A DNA stretch of 35,009 nt. Origin: Actinomycetes bacterium. GTDB lineage: Bacteria; Actinomycetota; Acidimicrobiia; Acidimicrobiales; Bog-793. A program made the translations under genes and the position numbers. Below, piece by piece: positions 1 through 7,253 of this stretch. Numbering within the stretch: the first letter of the stretch is position 1; the number at the start of each line of letters is the position of its first letter. The notes beneath the pieces are model-generated. The model was not told the origin of the DNA. It did no database searches and saw nothing but the letters and a program-made list of their open reading frames with translations. The stretch covers positions 1 to 35,009 of the forward strand of contig JAKACA010000012.1 in NCBI GenBank assembly GCA_021796455.1, written 5' to 3'.

Positions 1-490
1 GGAGAGGATGAAGAGATGGGACAATAGAAACCACCAGCCACATCAACGGCTGGGAGAGCACAGGTCGAGCACCCTAGGTAACGGTGCCGGAGGGTTTGAA
101 TAACGTCTCAGGCTCTCCGCCAAGTAGCGCAACGGGAAGGAGGGGGACCGACGCCCGGAACGTCCCGATGCTGGGCCCGCCCACCCAAGAGCTGGGTGGG
201 TAGCCGGATGTAGGTCCCTCTTTGCCCTTTGCCGGAAGCGGAGGTCGGTGTGCCGGCCCCAGGATCCGGTTCCGCCAGGGTTGCCCGCGGGAGGCGGAGG
301 AGAACGCACCGGTAGAGGAGGTGGAGCCGGCCAGAGAGGAGGCCCGTGTCTTGAGCGCGTGGTGCTGCCGTCGACCAACACCGCTCTGGCAGTAGTGGCC
401 GTGGAGCCGGCCTGCACCAGCCGGTCGGGGCCACCCGCAAGGCGGGACTCAGGTCTGCTGAGTGTGTCGAAACGGTCTCCCTGGCGCCGT
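1..490. other. Region without a convincing gene
   Basis: I find no reading frame here that resembles a known protein. The minus-strand frames that cross it continue antisense or out of frame into arsB and look like GC-rich shadows. A short plus-strand frame enters from the left edge and stops near 112; it could be the tail of a gene outside the window but is not recognisable. A perfect 8-bp GC-rich hairpin lies at 180-200 (CCCACCCA, 5-nt loop, TGGGTGGG), about 290 nt downstream of arsB. It lacks a T-tract, so a terminator role is only possible. A smaller hairpin (CCCGC/GCGGG) lies at 434-446. Confidence 0.5.
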
Positions 491-1807
491 TCAGGAGATG
501 AGCAGCACCCAGCCCGCGAGGGCAAGGAGGGTGACGGTGAGAACCGGGACGGTGAGCACGATTCCCTGGCGGAGGTACTGGCCCCAGGTGATCTTGACGC
601 CCTTGGTATCGAGGACATGCAGCCACAGCAGCGTGGCAAGAGAGCCGATCGGGGTGAACTTCGGTCCGAGGTCCGCGCCGACCACGTTCGCGTAGACCAA
701 TGCGGTGTGGGTGACGCCGGTCGTATGAGCGCCGTGGATCGACAGCGCACCGACGAGCGTGGTGGGCAGGTTGTTCATCACCGCGGACAGTGCCGCGGCG
801 CCAAACCCTCCGACGAGGGTGGCTGGAACCACACCGGCGTGGCTCGATGCCCGCAACGCGTCGGAGAAGTAGGCGGTGAGACCGGCGTTGAACAGTCCGT
901 AGACGACGAGGTACATGCCGACCGAGAACACCACTATCCGCCACGGCGCCTCGCGTACCACCGCCGTGCTCGAGAGAGCATCGGACCTGCTCGCGATAGC
1001 GAGGAACACCACCGCAGCAATCGAGGCGGGGATCGAGACCGGGAAGTGCAGCGGCTCAGAGAGAAGATAGCCGGCCAACAGCACCCCGAGCACCACCCAG
1101 CCGGCCCTGAACAGACGAAGGTCGCTGATGGCGCTCGAAGGTACCGGCAGGCCGTCGGTGTCATAGCTAGCAGGCAAGAGGCGGTGGTAGAAGACCACCA
1201 GCACGGCGACGCTCGCGGCGAAAGACACGAGATCGATTGGAGTCATGGTCGCGGCGTAGGTGACGAAACCGATGTGAAAGAAGTTGGCGCTCACGATGTT
1301 GACGAGGTTCGACACCACGAGCGGCAGACTGGTGGTGTCCGCAATGAACCCGGCAGCCATCACGAACGGGAGCGCCTCGCGACGGTCGAAGCCGAGCGCG
1401 CGCATCTGCTGGTAGACGATCGGGGTCAAGATGAGCGCCGCGCCGTCGTTGGCGAAGAACGCGGCGACGACCGCCCCGAGGCCGAGCATGTAGAGCAGCG
1501 CGCGCATCGCACTGCCTCGGGCTCTTCGCAGCATGTGCAGCGCGGCCCATTCGAAGAAACCGATGCGATCGAGCACGAGCGAGATGACGATCACCGCGAC
1601 GAACGTGATCGTCGCGTTCCAGACGATCCCCCACACCGTGGCCACGTTCGCCAGGTGCACGACCCCGAGCGCCAGCGCCACGGCGGCACCCCCGGCCGCG
1701 GACCAGCCGATGGAGAGCCCTTTCGGCTGGGCAATGACCAGAGTCAAGGTGACGACGAAGACCGCGACGGCGACGACCGTCAGGCTTGCGCCGGTCAGCG
1801 TCAGCAC
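491..1807 (-). CDS. arsB: ArsB-type arsenite efflux permease (ArsB/NhaD superfamily)
   Basis: This 438-residue integral membrane protein has about ten to twelve hydrophobic segments across its whole length, the usual size of ArsB. Visible signatures are the FFANDGAALILTPI stretch near residue 118, the MNNLPTTL motif in the second half and GADLGPKFTPIGSLATLLWL near the C-terminus; the last two are typical of ArsB. The family exports arsenite or antimonite through the cytoplasmic membrane, by proton-motive force alone or with an ArsA ATPase. No arsR, arsA or arsC is visible nearby, so it appears to be a stand-alone permease. The start is GTG at 1807. A GGAGG lies about 20 nt upstream, beside a 7-codon frame (1824 to 1801) that overlaps the GTG, so initiation is not clear-cut. 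Another ion transporter of the superfamily is the main alternative. Confidence 0.88.
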   Translation of the reverse strand: MLTLTGASLTVVAVAVFVVTLTLVIAQPKGLSIGWSAAGGAAVALALGVVHLANVATVWGIVWNATITFVAVIVISLVLDRIGFFEWAALHMLRRARGSAMRALLYMLGLGAVVAAFFANDGAALILTPIVYQQMRALGFDRREALPFVMAAGFIADTTSLPLVVSNLVNIVSANFFHIGFVTYAATMTPIDLVSFAASVAVLVVFYHRLLPASYDTDGLPVPSSAISDLRLFRAGWVVLGVLLAGYLLSEPLHFPVSIPASIAAVVFLAIASRSDALSSTAVVREAPWRIVVFSVGMYLVVYGLFNAGLTAYFSDALRASSHAGVVPATLVGGFGAAALSAVMNNLPTTLVGALSIHGAHTTGVTHTALVYANVVGADLGPKFTPIGSLATLLWLHVLDTKGVKITWGQYLRQGIVLTVPVLTVTLLALAGWVLLIS

Positions 1808-2078
1808 AGACGCGCGTCGGTCATGTGCCTCCGGTGCTCGTCGGCACCGAGGGCTCTAGCAACTCGGACGCGTCGCGCGTGCGGCGACAGCCGCCTCTGT
1901 GAACCTGGCGCCCGACAGCTGGGTTGTCCTGGCCCAGTGCCTTGAGCGGTTCCGGCACGGGCCACGGGAGACGAGATTACCCGGGAGCAACGGCCCAGAA
2001 TCCGACCAGGCCGCAGGCAGTCACAGGGACAGGGGGCACTCACTGCCCCATCGGAGAGCTATTGGCCGCGCGAATCGG

Positions 2079-2090
2079 TAGTTTCGTGAC
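2079..2090 (+). promoter_or_regulatory. Leaderless-type promoter of the 2091 methyltransferase
   Basis: A -10-like hexamer TAGTTT (2079-2084) is followed by 6 nt and then directly by the ATG at 2091. This would put the transcription start at or next to the start codon. No Shine-Dalgarno sequence and no good -35 are visible. The rest of the 283-nt gap to arsB (1808-2090) shows nothing else recognisable. Confidence 0.45.
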
Positions 2091-2825
2091 ATGGTCGACA
2101 CCCCCGACACGAACGCCGACTTCTGGAAGTCGGACAAGCAAGTCGCTCACTGGGTCGAGACGGCCGAGGACCGCGAGCGCTGGCGGGCAGGCCAGCGCCG
2201 CCTGATGGCCGATCTCCTCCCCTACGGAGGCGAGGAGGAGTTCACCTTCCTCGACCTCGGCGCCGGAACCGGCGCAGCGGCGTGCGCCGTCCTCGACCGC
2301 TACAGGGGCGCCTCGGCGCTTCTGGCCGACTTCTCGCCTCAGATGATGGAGCAGGGCACCCAGGCTCTCGCCGGCTTCAAGGGCCGCTACACCTACGTGG
2401 AGTTCGACCTCAGCTCGAGAGAGTGGCCCGACGCCATCCCGAGAGGACTGGGAGCCGTTATCAGCTCCCTCAGCGTTCATCACCTGCCCGACGACCGCAA
2501 ACAGGAGTTGTTCGCGGAGATATTGGATCACCTCGCGCCGGGGGGCTGGTACCTCAACTACGACCCCGTCGCCGCCGATGACCCCGTCATCGAAGCCGCC
2601 TGGCAGCGGGCCAACGATCGCCGGGATCCGGTCGAGGCGGCCAAGCGGGCGCACCGCAGCGACGAGGAGCGGCAACGCTACGAGAACCACGTGAGGTACA
2701 TCATCCCGCTCGCTCCCCAGCTCGAGTTCATGCAAAAGGCGCGGTTCGAGGCCATCGACGTGTACTGGAAGCACCTCGACTACGTCATCTATGGCGGCAG
2801 GCGGCCGGCCCATCCCAGTGCCTGA
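2091..2825 (+). CDS. Class I SAM-dependent methyltransferase
   Basis: This soluble protein of 244 residues has the seven-strand methyltransferase fold. Motif I, the SAM-binding glycine loop, is FLDLGAGTGA near residues 53-62. A motif II-like acidic position is in LLADFSPQMM. A motif IV-V region reads SSLSVHHLPD, followed by LDHLAPGGWYLNYDP (post-I/motif VI), which resembles UbiE- and Tam-like small-molecule methyltransferases. The substrate cannot be deduced. The gene stands alone, divergent from arsB and convergent with a DNA methyltransferase whose stop is only 13 bp away. It sits beside arsB, but it lacks the conserved cysteines of ArsM, so arsenite methylation is not supported. Confidence 0.85.
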   Translation: MVDTPDTNADFWKSDKQVAHWVETAEDRERWRAGQRRLMADLLPYGGEEEFTFLDLGAGTGAAACAVLDRYRGASALLADFSPQMMEQGTQALAGFKGRYTYVEFDLSSREWPDAIPRGLGAVISSLSVHHLPDDRKQELFAEILDHLAPGGWYLNYDPVAADDPVIEAAWQRANDRRDPVEAAKRAHRSDEERQRYENHVRYIIPLAPQLEFMQKARFEAIDVYWKHLDYVIYGGRRPAHPSA

Positions 2826-2838
2826 GAGTCGAGCCCCC

Positions 2839-4281
2839 TCATCGGGATCCGTCCGCGGTGCTCGTGGCATGAGCCTTGAGCCTCGCGAGATCGGCACCGT
2901 CGCCGAGCACAATCACGTCGCGAATGGCAAGACCCGGTCCGGCCAGCGCGGCGAGGCTGACCCAAGCCTGCGAGTCTCGCGCCGGCACTGCCGGGGTCAA
3001 CAAGACGAAAGATGACGTCGGGGATCCCGCCCGAATCACGGCCGCCTTGGCGAGCGACCTCCAGAGCGTCTCCAACCGCCTGAGTCCCGGGCGGGTCGAA
3101 GTGAACCCACCTGCGACCTCGAAGAGCCATCTCCCGCCGGAGTGATCGACCGCCGAGAAGCTCACCTCGAGCCCACCTGGCAGCCTCACTGCCTCCCTCA
3201 AGTCCGTGAAACCGCTCTCGGTGATCGTCGCCTCGGCGATCTCCTTTGCCGAGCAACCCTGCCGCAGCGCTCGAGCTAGGAAGTCCTCGTCGGCGACAAT
3301 CTGCGGTGGCTCGGCACCCACCGCGACCTGCACACCGCGCTCGACCATGTCGGGAAGGTGAGCTTGCTCGCCCGCCAACCGCAACCTCGCCGTGGCCGCA
3401 TAGTCGCCGTCTGTCTCATAGCCGGCGAAGTGGCGCCCGGTCCTGACCGCCGCGATAGCGGTCGAGCCAGAGCCGATGAAGGGATCGAGCACCAGGTCGC
3501 CCCGGTAGGTGTAGAGGTGGATCAGGCGCTCGGGAAGGGCGACGGGAAACGGGGCAGGGTGCCCGACGCGCTTGGCGCTCTCGGTGGGAATCTCCCAGAT
3601 GTCGGTAGTCGCCTCCATGAACTCGTCCTTCGACAGAGATGCTTCCGACGGCAGGCCCTGGGCAAATCGCTTGCGAGGTACCAACGCCCGTTCAAAACGA
3701 CCCTTGCTCGCGATGACGATCCGCTCGCTCAGGTCACGGATCACCGGGTTGGCCGGTCGCTGGAAGGAGCCCCAGGCGCATGATCCGGTCGCGCCCCGCC
3801 CCTTCAGCCAGATGACCTCACCCCGAAGCAGCAGGCGCAGACGGTCCTGCAGGATCCAGGTCACGTCACTGGAAAGGGAACGGTAGGGCTTGCGGCCGAG
3901 ATTGGCGACGTTGACGGCGATGCGGCCCCCGGGCTCGAGCTTGCGGACGCACTCGGCGAAGACGTCCTCGAGCATCTGGAGGTAGTCGGCATAAGTGGCG
4001 GGGATGTGCCCCTCGCCGAGCGCGGTCTCGTACTCCTTGCCCGCAAAGTACGGCGGCGAGGTGACGACGAGAGCCACGGACGCGTCCTCGATGAGGGACA
4101 TGTCACGCGCGTCGCCGACAATGATCTCATCGACGGACCTCTTCTTGCCCACGCGGTCGTCGCTCGACAGCTCGGGAGCGGTGAAGCGGCCGTAGAAACC
4201 CGACGCATCGTGGCTCTCCCGCCGCCCTACCCCGAAACTGGAGGTGGAGGTTCCGCGCCGTGCCTGGAAAGCGTCGCTCAC
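2839..4281 (-). CDS. Site-specific DNA methyltransferase (N4-cytosine/N6-adenine) with C-terminal extension
   Basis: The catalytic motif IV TSPPY (residues 74-78) precedes the SAM-binding motif I DPFIGSGST (266-274), the beta-class order of N4-cytosine and N6-adenine amino-methyltransferases. HPAPFP (241-246) fits the motif X region just before motif I. SPPY rather than DPPY favours N4-cytosine, but specificity cannot be read. The enzyme ends near residue 310. A further 170 residues form an unassigned domain with a hydrophobic beta core (LEVSF, RWLFEVAGG) that vaguely resembles a PD-(D/E)XK fold with the lysine position occupied by alanine. No separate restriction gene is adjacent, so this may be a solitary methylase or a fusion. 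The start is GTG, with a -10-like TACCAT 7 nt upstream (leaderless-type). Confidence 0.87.
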   Translation of the reverse strand: MSDAFQARRGTSTSSFGVGRRESHDASGFYGRFTAPELSSDDRVGKKRSVDEIIVGDARDMSLIEDASVALVVTSPPYFAGKEYETALGEGHIPATYADYLQMLEDVFAECVRKLEPGGRIAVNVANLGRKPYRSLSSDVTWILQDRLRLLLRGEVIWLKGRGATGSCAWGSFQRPANPVIRDLSERIVIASKGRFERALVPRKRFAQGLPSEASLSKDEFMEATTDIWEIPTESAKRVGHPAPFPVALPERLIHLYTYRGDLVLDPFIGSGSTAIAAVRTGRHFAGYETDGDYAATARLRLAGEQAHLPDMVERGVQVAVGAEPPQIVADEDFLARALRQGCSAKEIAEATITESGFTDLREAVRLPGGLEVSFSAVDHSGGRWLFEVAGGFTSTRPGLRRLETLWRSLAKAAVIRAGSPTSSFVLLTPAVPARDSQAWVSLAALAGPGLAIRDVIVLGDGADLARLKAHATSTADGSR

Positions 4282-4294
4282 CGCCTTGATGGTA
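4282..4294 (-). promoter_or_regulatory. Leaderless-type promoter of the DNA methyltransferase
   Basis: On the minus strand TACCAT (4294-4289) is followed by 7 nt and the GTG start at 4281, with no strong Shine-Dalgarno sequence. It lies in the 75-nt divergent gap shared with the chorismate mutase gene. Confidence 0.4.
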
Positions 4295-4344
4295 CTTAGG
4301 CGAGGGCAACTCGGCTGGTCCCTCTGGCCTCGCCGGGATTTTGC

Positions 4345-4356
4345 AATGATTCAGTC
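4345..4356 (+). promoter_or_regulatory. Leaderless-type promoter of the chorismate mutase gene
   Basis: AATGAT (4345-4350) sits 6 nt before the GTG start at 4357, in a local AT-rich patch. The hexamer is weaker than TAnnnT but the spacing matches other genes in the window. Confidence 0.35.
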
Positions 4357-4653
4357 GTGACACCGCCTCCAACTACAGATCTGGACGAGATCCGCCGCCA
4401 TCTGGACGCAGTCGATCGCAAGCTCGTGGAGGTGCTGCTCGAACGCTCGAAGCTCATCGAAGAGGTGATCGACTTCAAGCGCGCGCACAGCATGGCCGTG
4501 ATCGACCGGGCACGCGAGGACCTGATGCTCGACAAGATCGAGAAGACCGCAAGCTCAGCCGGCCTCGACCCACGCATCGCCCGCCAGGTGCTACGCGCGG
4601 TGATAGATGCCTTCACGCTCCTCGAGGTCGAGCACCTCGGTCCTGATGTCTGA
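4357..4653 (+). CDS. Chorismate mutase, AroQ class
   Basis: This 98-residue all-helical protein matches the AroQ fold in length and pattern. The first long helix reads LDEIRRHLDAVDRKLVEVLL, followed by ERSKLIEEVIDFK and a VIDRAREDLMLDKI segment, where the family places its active-site Arg, Lys, Asp and Glu residues. AroQ enzymes convert chorismate to prephenate in the cytoplasm on the way to phenylalanine and tyrosine. It is a free-standing domain with no fused dehydratase, and no other aromatic genes are close by, so a secondary-metabolite or chorismate-mutase-like role is possible. Its last codons overlap the next gene by 8 nt, suggesting translational coupling. The start is GTG. Confidence 0.82.
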   Translation: MTPPPTTDLDEIRRHLDAVDRKLVEVLLERSKLIEEVIDFKRAHSMAVIDRAREDLMLDKIEKTASSAGLDPRIARQVLRAVIDAFTLLEVEHLGPDV

Positions 4654-6271
4654 AACAGCTGCGGGCGACTCGCGAGAAGCGGCCCTGGTCAAGCAAAGCG
4701 CTACCTCGCCCACGGGCGTCCGCCCCAGCGGCAACGTGCTGTTCATCACGCTCGACCAGTGGCGCGGCGACTCCCTCTCGGCTCTGGGACACCGCCTCGT
4801 GCGGACGCCGACGCTGGACCGCCTTGCATCCAGAGGAGTTCTGTTTGCGAACCACTGGGCCAACGCCGCACCCTGCGGCCCGAGCCGGGCCAGCCTCTAC
4901 ACCGGCATGTACCTGCAGAACCACCGCTCAGCCCTCAACGGCACGCCCCTTGACGCCAGGTTCACGAACATCGCGCTGGAAGCTCGCTCTATCGGCTATG
5001 ACCCCGTGCTCTTCGGCTACACCGACACGAGCGTCGATCCGCGGACCGTCCCGCCGGGGGATCCCCGCCTGCACTCCTACGAAGGCGTCCTCCCGGGCTT
5101 TCGCCCGATAGTGAACGATCCCGAGAACGGCACCGTCGGGCGCGAGTGGGTGAGATGGCTGGCCGAGCGAGGACGGGAGATACCGTCAGACCCGAAGCGC
5201 CTCTTCGATCCGGACCTCTCCTACCCCGGTGCCTCCGACCATCCCTCCTCCTGGGCGCCTGCGCTCTTCTCGCGAGAGGAGACCGAGACCGCGTTCCTCA
5301 CGGACAAGCTGCTCGCCTACCTCGAGGAGCACGGCGACAGCCCTTTCTTCGTGCACGCCTCCTACATCCGCCCGCACCCTCCCTATAGGAACCCCGCCGG
5401 CTATCACGACCTGTACTGCCTCGAGGACGTCCCGCCGTTCGTAGCTCATGAGACCCGTGAGGCGGAGGCCGCGATGCACCCGCTCAACGAGGTCCTTCTC
5501 GGGCTGCCCTATCTGGCGGCGCCTGACATCCAAGCCGAGCGCCGCCAGCTGCGCGCCACCTATCACGGCATGCAGCGCGAGGTAGATGACCAGCTCGGCC
5601 GCCTGTTCGACTGGCTCGACTCCTCCGGCCTCTCCACCAATACCCTTGTCGTACTCACAAGCGACCACGGCGAGATGGGAGGCGACCACTGGATCTTCGG
5701 GAAAGCCGGGTACTTCGACGAGAGCTACTCGATCCCTCTCATCGTGGCAGATCCGCGCCCGACGGCCGACGCGACACGCGGCCTCGTAGTACGCGAAGTG
5801 ACCGAGTCCGTGGACGTGCTGCCGACGATCCTTGCCTGGATCGGGGTCGAGATCCCGACCCAGGTCGATGGGTGGCCGCTCACGGCTTTCATCGAGCAGG
5901 GCTCTGCGCCCGAGCACTGGCGGCGCGAAGCCCACTTCGAGTGGGACTTCCGGCACCCGGTGACGAAGCTTGCCGAGAGCTACCTCGGCATTCCCTCAGC
6001 GCACTGCCTGCTCAACGTCATCCGCTCTGAGCGGTACAAGTACGTGCAGTTCGCGGCTGAGGCTGACCTGCTCCCTCCGCTGTTGTTCGATCTCGAAGCC
6101 GACCCCGGACAGCTCACCGACGTCTCCCGATCTCCTGAGCACCGCGACGGCCTCGTGGAGTCGGCTCAGCGGCTGCTGCAGTGGCGAATGAGAAACGACG
6201 AGAGGACGCTCGTGAACCACTTCCTCGATCCACGACGTGGCCTCGTCGTCTCGAGCGACTCCTGGCGCTGA
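4646..6271 (+). CDS. Phosphonate monoester hydrolase / arylsulfatase (alkaline phosphatase superfamily)
   Basis: This is a 541-residue enzyme of the sulfatase family. The formylglycine signature CGPSR starts at Cys77, within NAAPCGPSRASLYTG; this Cys is normally oxidised to formylglycine by a maturation enzyme. N-terminal metal ligands lie in ITLDQWRGD, and the C-terminal metal site is LTSDHGEMGGDH. GYDPVLFGYTDT, the RPHPPY segment, EVDDQLGRLFDWL and RSERYKYVQFAA closely recall the phosphonate monoester hydrolase (PehA) subgroup, which cleaves phosphonate or phosphate mono- and diesters and sulfate esters promiscuously. No signal peptide is evident, so it is probably cytoplasmic. I chose the ATG at 4646 because it overlaps the aroQ stop (ATGTCTGA). 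An upstream in-frame ATG at 4607 would give a longer overlap. The natural substrate is unknown. Confidence 0.85.
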   Translation: MSETAAGDSREAALVKQSATSPTGVRPSGNVLFITLDQWRGDSLSALGHRLVRTPTLDRLASRGVLFANHWANAAPCGPSRASLYTGMYLQNHRSALNGTPLDARFTNIALEARSIGYDPVLFGYTDTSVDPRTVPPGDPRLHSYEGVLPGFRPIVNDPENGTVGREWVRWLAERGREIPSDPKRLFDPDLSYPGASDHPSSWAPALFSREETETAFLTDKLLAYLEEHGDSPFFVHASYIRPHPPYRNPAGYHDLYCLEDVPPFVAHETREAEAAMHPLNEVLLGLPYLAAPDIQAERRQLRATYHGMQREVDDQLGRLFDWLDSSGLSTNTLVVLTSDHGEMGGDHWIFGKAGYFDESYSIPLIVADPRPTADATRGLVVREVTESVDVLPTILAWIGVEIPTQVDGWPLTAFIEQGSAPEHWRREAHFEWDFRHPVTKLAESYLGIPSAHCLLNVIRSERYKYVQFAAEADLLPPLLFDLEADPGQLTDVSRSPEHRDGLVESAQRLLQWRMRNDERTLVNHFLDPRRGLVVSSDSWR

Positions 6272-6305
6272 GGGTGCCCCGCCTGGACCTGACCACGCGA
6301 GGCGG

Positions 6306-6893
6306 CTAGCCCGAGCGAGGCAGTGGCCGCACGGGAGCCCGGCCGGACCGCACGACCTCGTCGATGAGCCCGAAGGCGACCGCATCTGCGGCACTCATAT
6401 AGCGCCCGGCCGCACATGCCTGCGCTATCACCTCCACTGGCCGTCCCGAGGCCGCTGCGAGCCGTTCGTGGTAGCGCGCGTAGCTACGACTGTGATAGGC
6501 GACCAACGACTCCAGCTGGTCCGAGCGACCCTCGATCGCGGCATCGGGGTCCTGCAAACGAAAGGTCGTGTGCTCGGCAGTACGGCGGTGCCCGCATACG
6601 GCCGCGACGAGGGCCGCCACGCCTTCCACGCGGCCGAGACAGGTTACGTGCACAGGCACGCCGAGAGCGTCGATGACGTCGGCGACGGCAAAAGCTGCTT
6701 CGAGCGAACCGCCAGCGCAGTCAAGCTGAATATGGACGGCGTCGTCGCCAGTGGCGTCGAGTGTCATGAGCTGAGCCGCGACACGAGTGGCCCTCGCGTC
6801 ATCGAGCGGTCCGCGCAATACGAGGGTCCGCCGGTCGAACAGGTGGCCCTCGAGCCAGTCGCCTGGCTCCGTCCAGTCGTCCGGGCCTCTCAT
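6306..6893 (-). CDS. ClpP-family protein lacking the catalytic triad (ClpR-like)
   Basis: This 195-residue protein has the ClpP/crotonase-like fold: a GGSLEAAFAVADVI segment near 61-74 and a C-terminal GRYMSAADAVAFGLIDEV that matches the end of ClpP closely. All three triad positions appear lost. The nucleophile Ser aligns with Gly91 (GRVEGVAAL), the His of MIH aligns with Leu113 (FRLQDP), and the Asp before the RxMSA motif aligns with Ala159. Catalytically inert ClpP paralogues (ClpR of cyanobacteria and plastids) assemble with active ClpP in mixed rings, so a structural or regulatory partner for the ClpP at 7254 is the obvious inference. Translation is coupled to the upstream XRE gene by an ATGA overlap, preceded by GGAGGAGGAG. 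A pseudoenzyme with an unrelated role is the alternative. Confidence 0.82.
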   Translation of the reverse strand: MRGPDDWTEPGDWLEGHLFDRRTLVLRGPLDDARATRVAAQLMTLDATGDDAVHIQLDCAGGSLEAAFAVADVIDALGVPVHVTCLGRVEGVAALVAAVCGHRRTAEHTTFRLQDPDAAIEGRSDQLESLVAYHSRSYARYHERLAAASGRPVEVIAQACAAGRYMSAADAVAFGLIDEVVRSGRAPVRPLPRSG

Positions 6894-7165
6894 GTCTCCT
6901 CCTCCGCCGACTTGAGCTTCCACTCGAGCTCGTGGGACAGCGCCGCCGCATAGCGCTCCAGCGTGGACAGTCGAACGTCGGTTTCCCCGGCCTCGAGGCG
7001 TGCCACCGCGGACTGGGAAGTTCCCATGCGGGCAGCTACCTCCGTCTGGGTGAGTCCGAGGGAGAGGCGGCGCTCTTCCAGCACCGACACCAGCTGGTGT
7101 CGCCGGGCCGCCATCTCCCGAAACCCAGGAAATACCGGCTCACGCCGTCGCTCAGACTTTGTCAT
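6890..7165 (-). CDS. XRE-family helix-turn-helix regulator
   Basis: This 91-residue protein carries one HTH_3 (Cro/cI-like) domain from about residue 23 to 85. The pattern is typical: [23 protein letters not shown] for the two DNA-contacting helices, then [12 protein letters not shown] basic N-terminal arm precedes it, and no effector domain is visible. The gene is the first of a two-gene unit with the triad-less ClpP (4-nt overlap). It diverges from the active clpP across 88 bp that hold a strong promoter and an inverted repeat. The simplest reading is that it binds that repeat and controls both units. The domain also resembles HigA/MqsA-type antitoxins, but no toxin-like partner is next to it. 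Confidence 0.87.
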   Translation of the reverse strand: MTKSERRREPVFPGFREMAARRHQLVSVLEERRLSLGLTQTEVAARMGTSQSAVARLEAGETDVRLSTLERYAAALSHELEWKLKSAEEET

Positions 7166-7187
7166 CTCGCTTTCGATATCTTATACT
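7159..7187 (+). promoter_or_regulatory. Sigma-A/70-type promoter of clpP
   Basis: TTGTCA (7159-7164) and TATACT (7182-7187) are separated by exactly 17 nt. This is the best consensus promoter in the window. It faces clpP and would start transcription near 7194, giving a leader of about 60 nt that contains the GGAGGGGAG ribosome site. The -35 overlaps the first codons of the divergent XRE gene. Confidence 0.75.
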
Positions 7188-7196
7188 CGAGATATC
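7175..7196. promoter_or_regulatory. Inverted repeat, probable operator of the XRE regulator
   Basis: GATATCT (7175-7181) and AGATATC (7190-7196) form perfect 7-bp arms around an 8-nt spacer. The spacer contains the -10 of the clpP promoter, and the whole element lies 10 nt upstream of the XRE start codon. A dimeric regulator bound here would occlude the clpP promoter and probably its own. Binding by the neighbouring XRE protein is inferred from position. Confidence 0.65.
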
Positions 7197-7253
7197 CTGT
7201 CACCATCATCCACCCAGTCACGAGCCGCCACGTCGCCCGGAGGGGAGCAACCC

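Noticed and set aside
85-120. Glycine-riboswitch-like words (GCCGGAGGG ... TCTCAGGC)
   Set aside because: The spacing is too short, the flanking stems are not convincing, and no plus-strand gene follows.
1801-1824. Seven-codon ORF (MTDARLC) overlapping the arsB start
   Set aside because: The GGAGG lies only 3 nt before its ATG, too close for good initiation, and nothing else supports it. It may instead indicate a misplaced arsB start.
248-1945. Plus-strand open frame of 565 codons across the arsB region
   Set aside because: The translation is rich in Arg, Asp, Glu, Gly and His with no hydrophobic core or motif, and it lies antisense to a clear ArsB protein. It is a typical high-GC shadow.
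2091-2825. ArsM (arsenite methyltransferase) because of arsB next door
   Set aside because: The protein lacks the conserved cysteine set of ArsM and the two genes are divergent, so only a generic methyltransferase call is supported.
6890-7165. Toxin-antitoxin module suggested by the HigA-like XRE protein
   Set aside because: The neighbouring gene is a ClpP-fold protein and no RelE/HigB-like toxin is encoded next to it.
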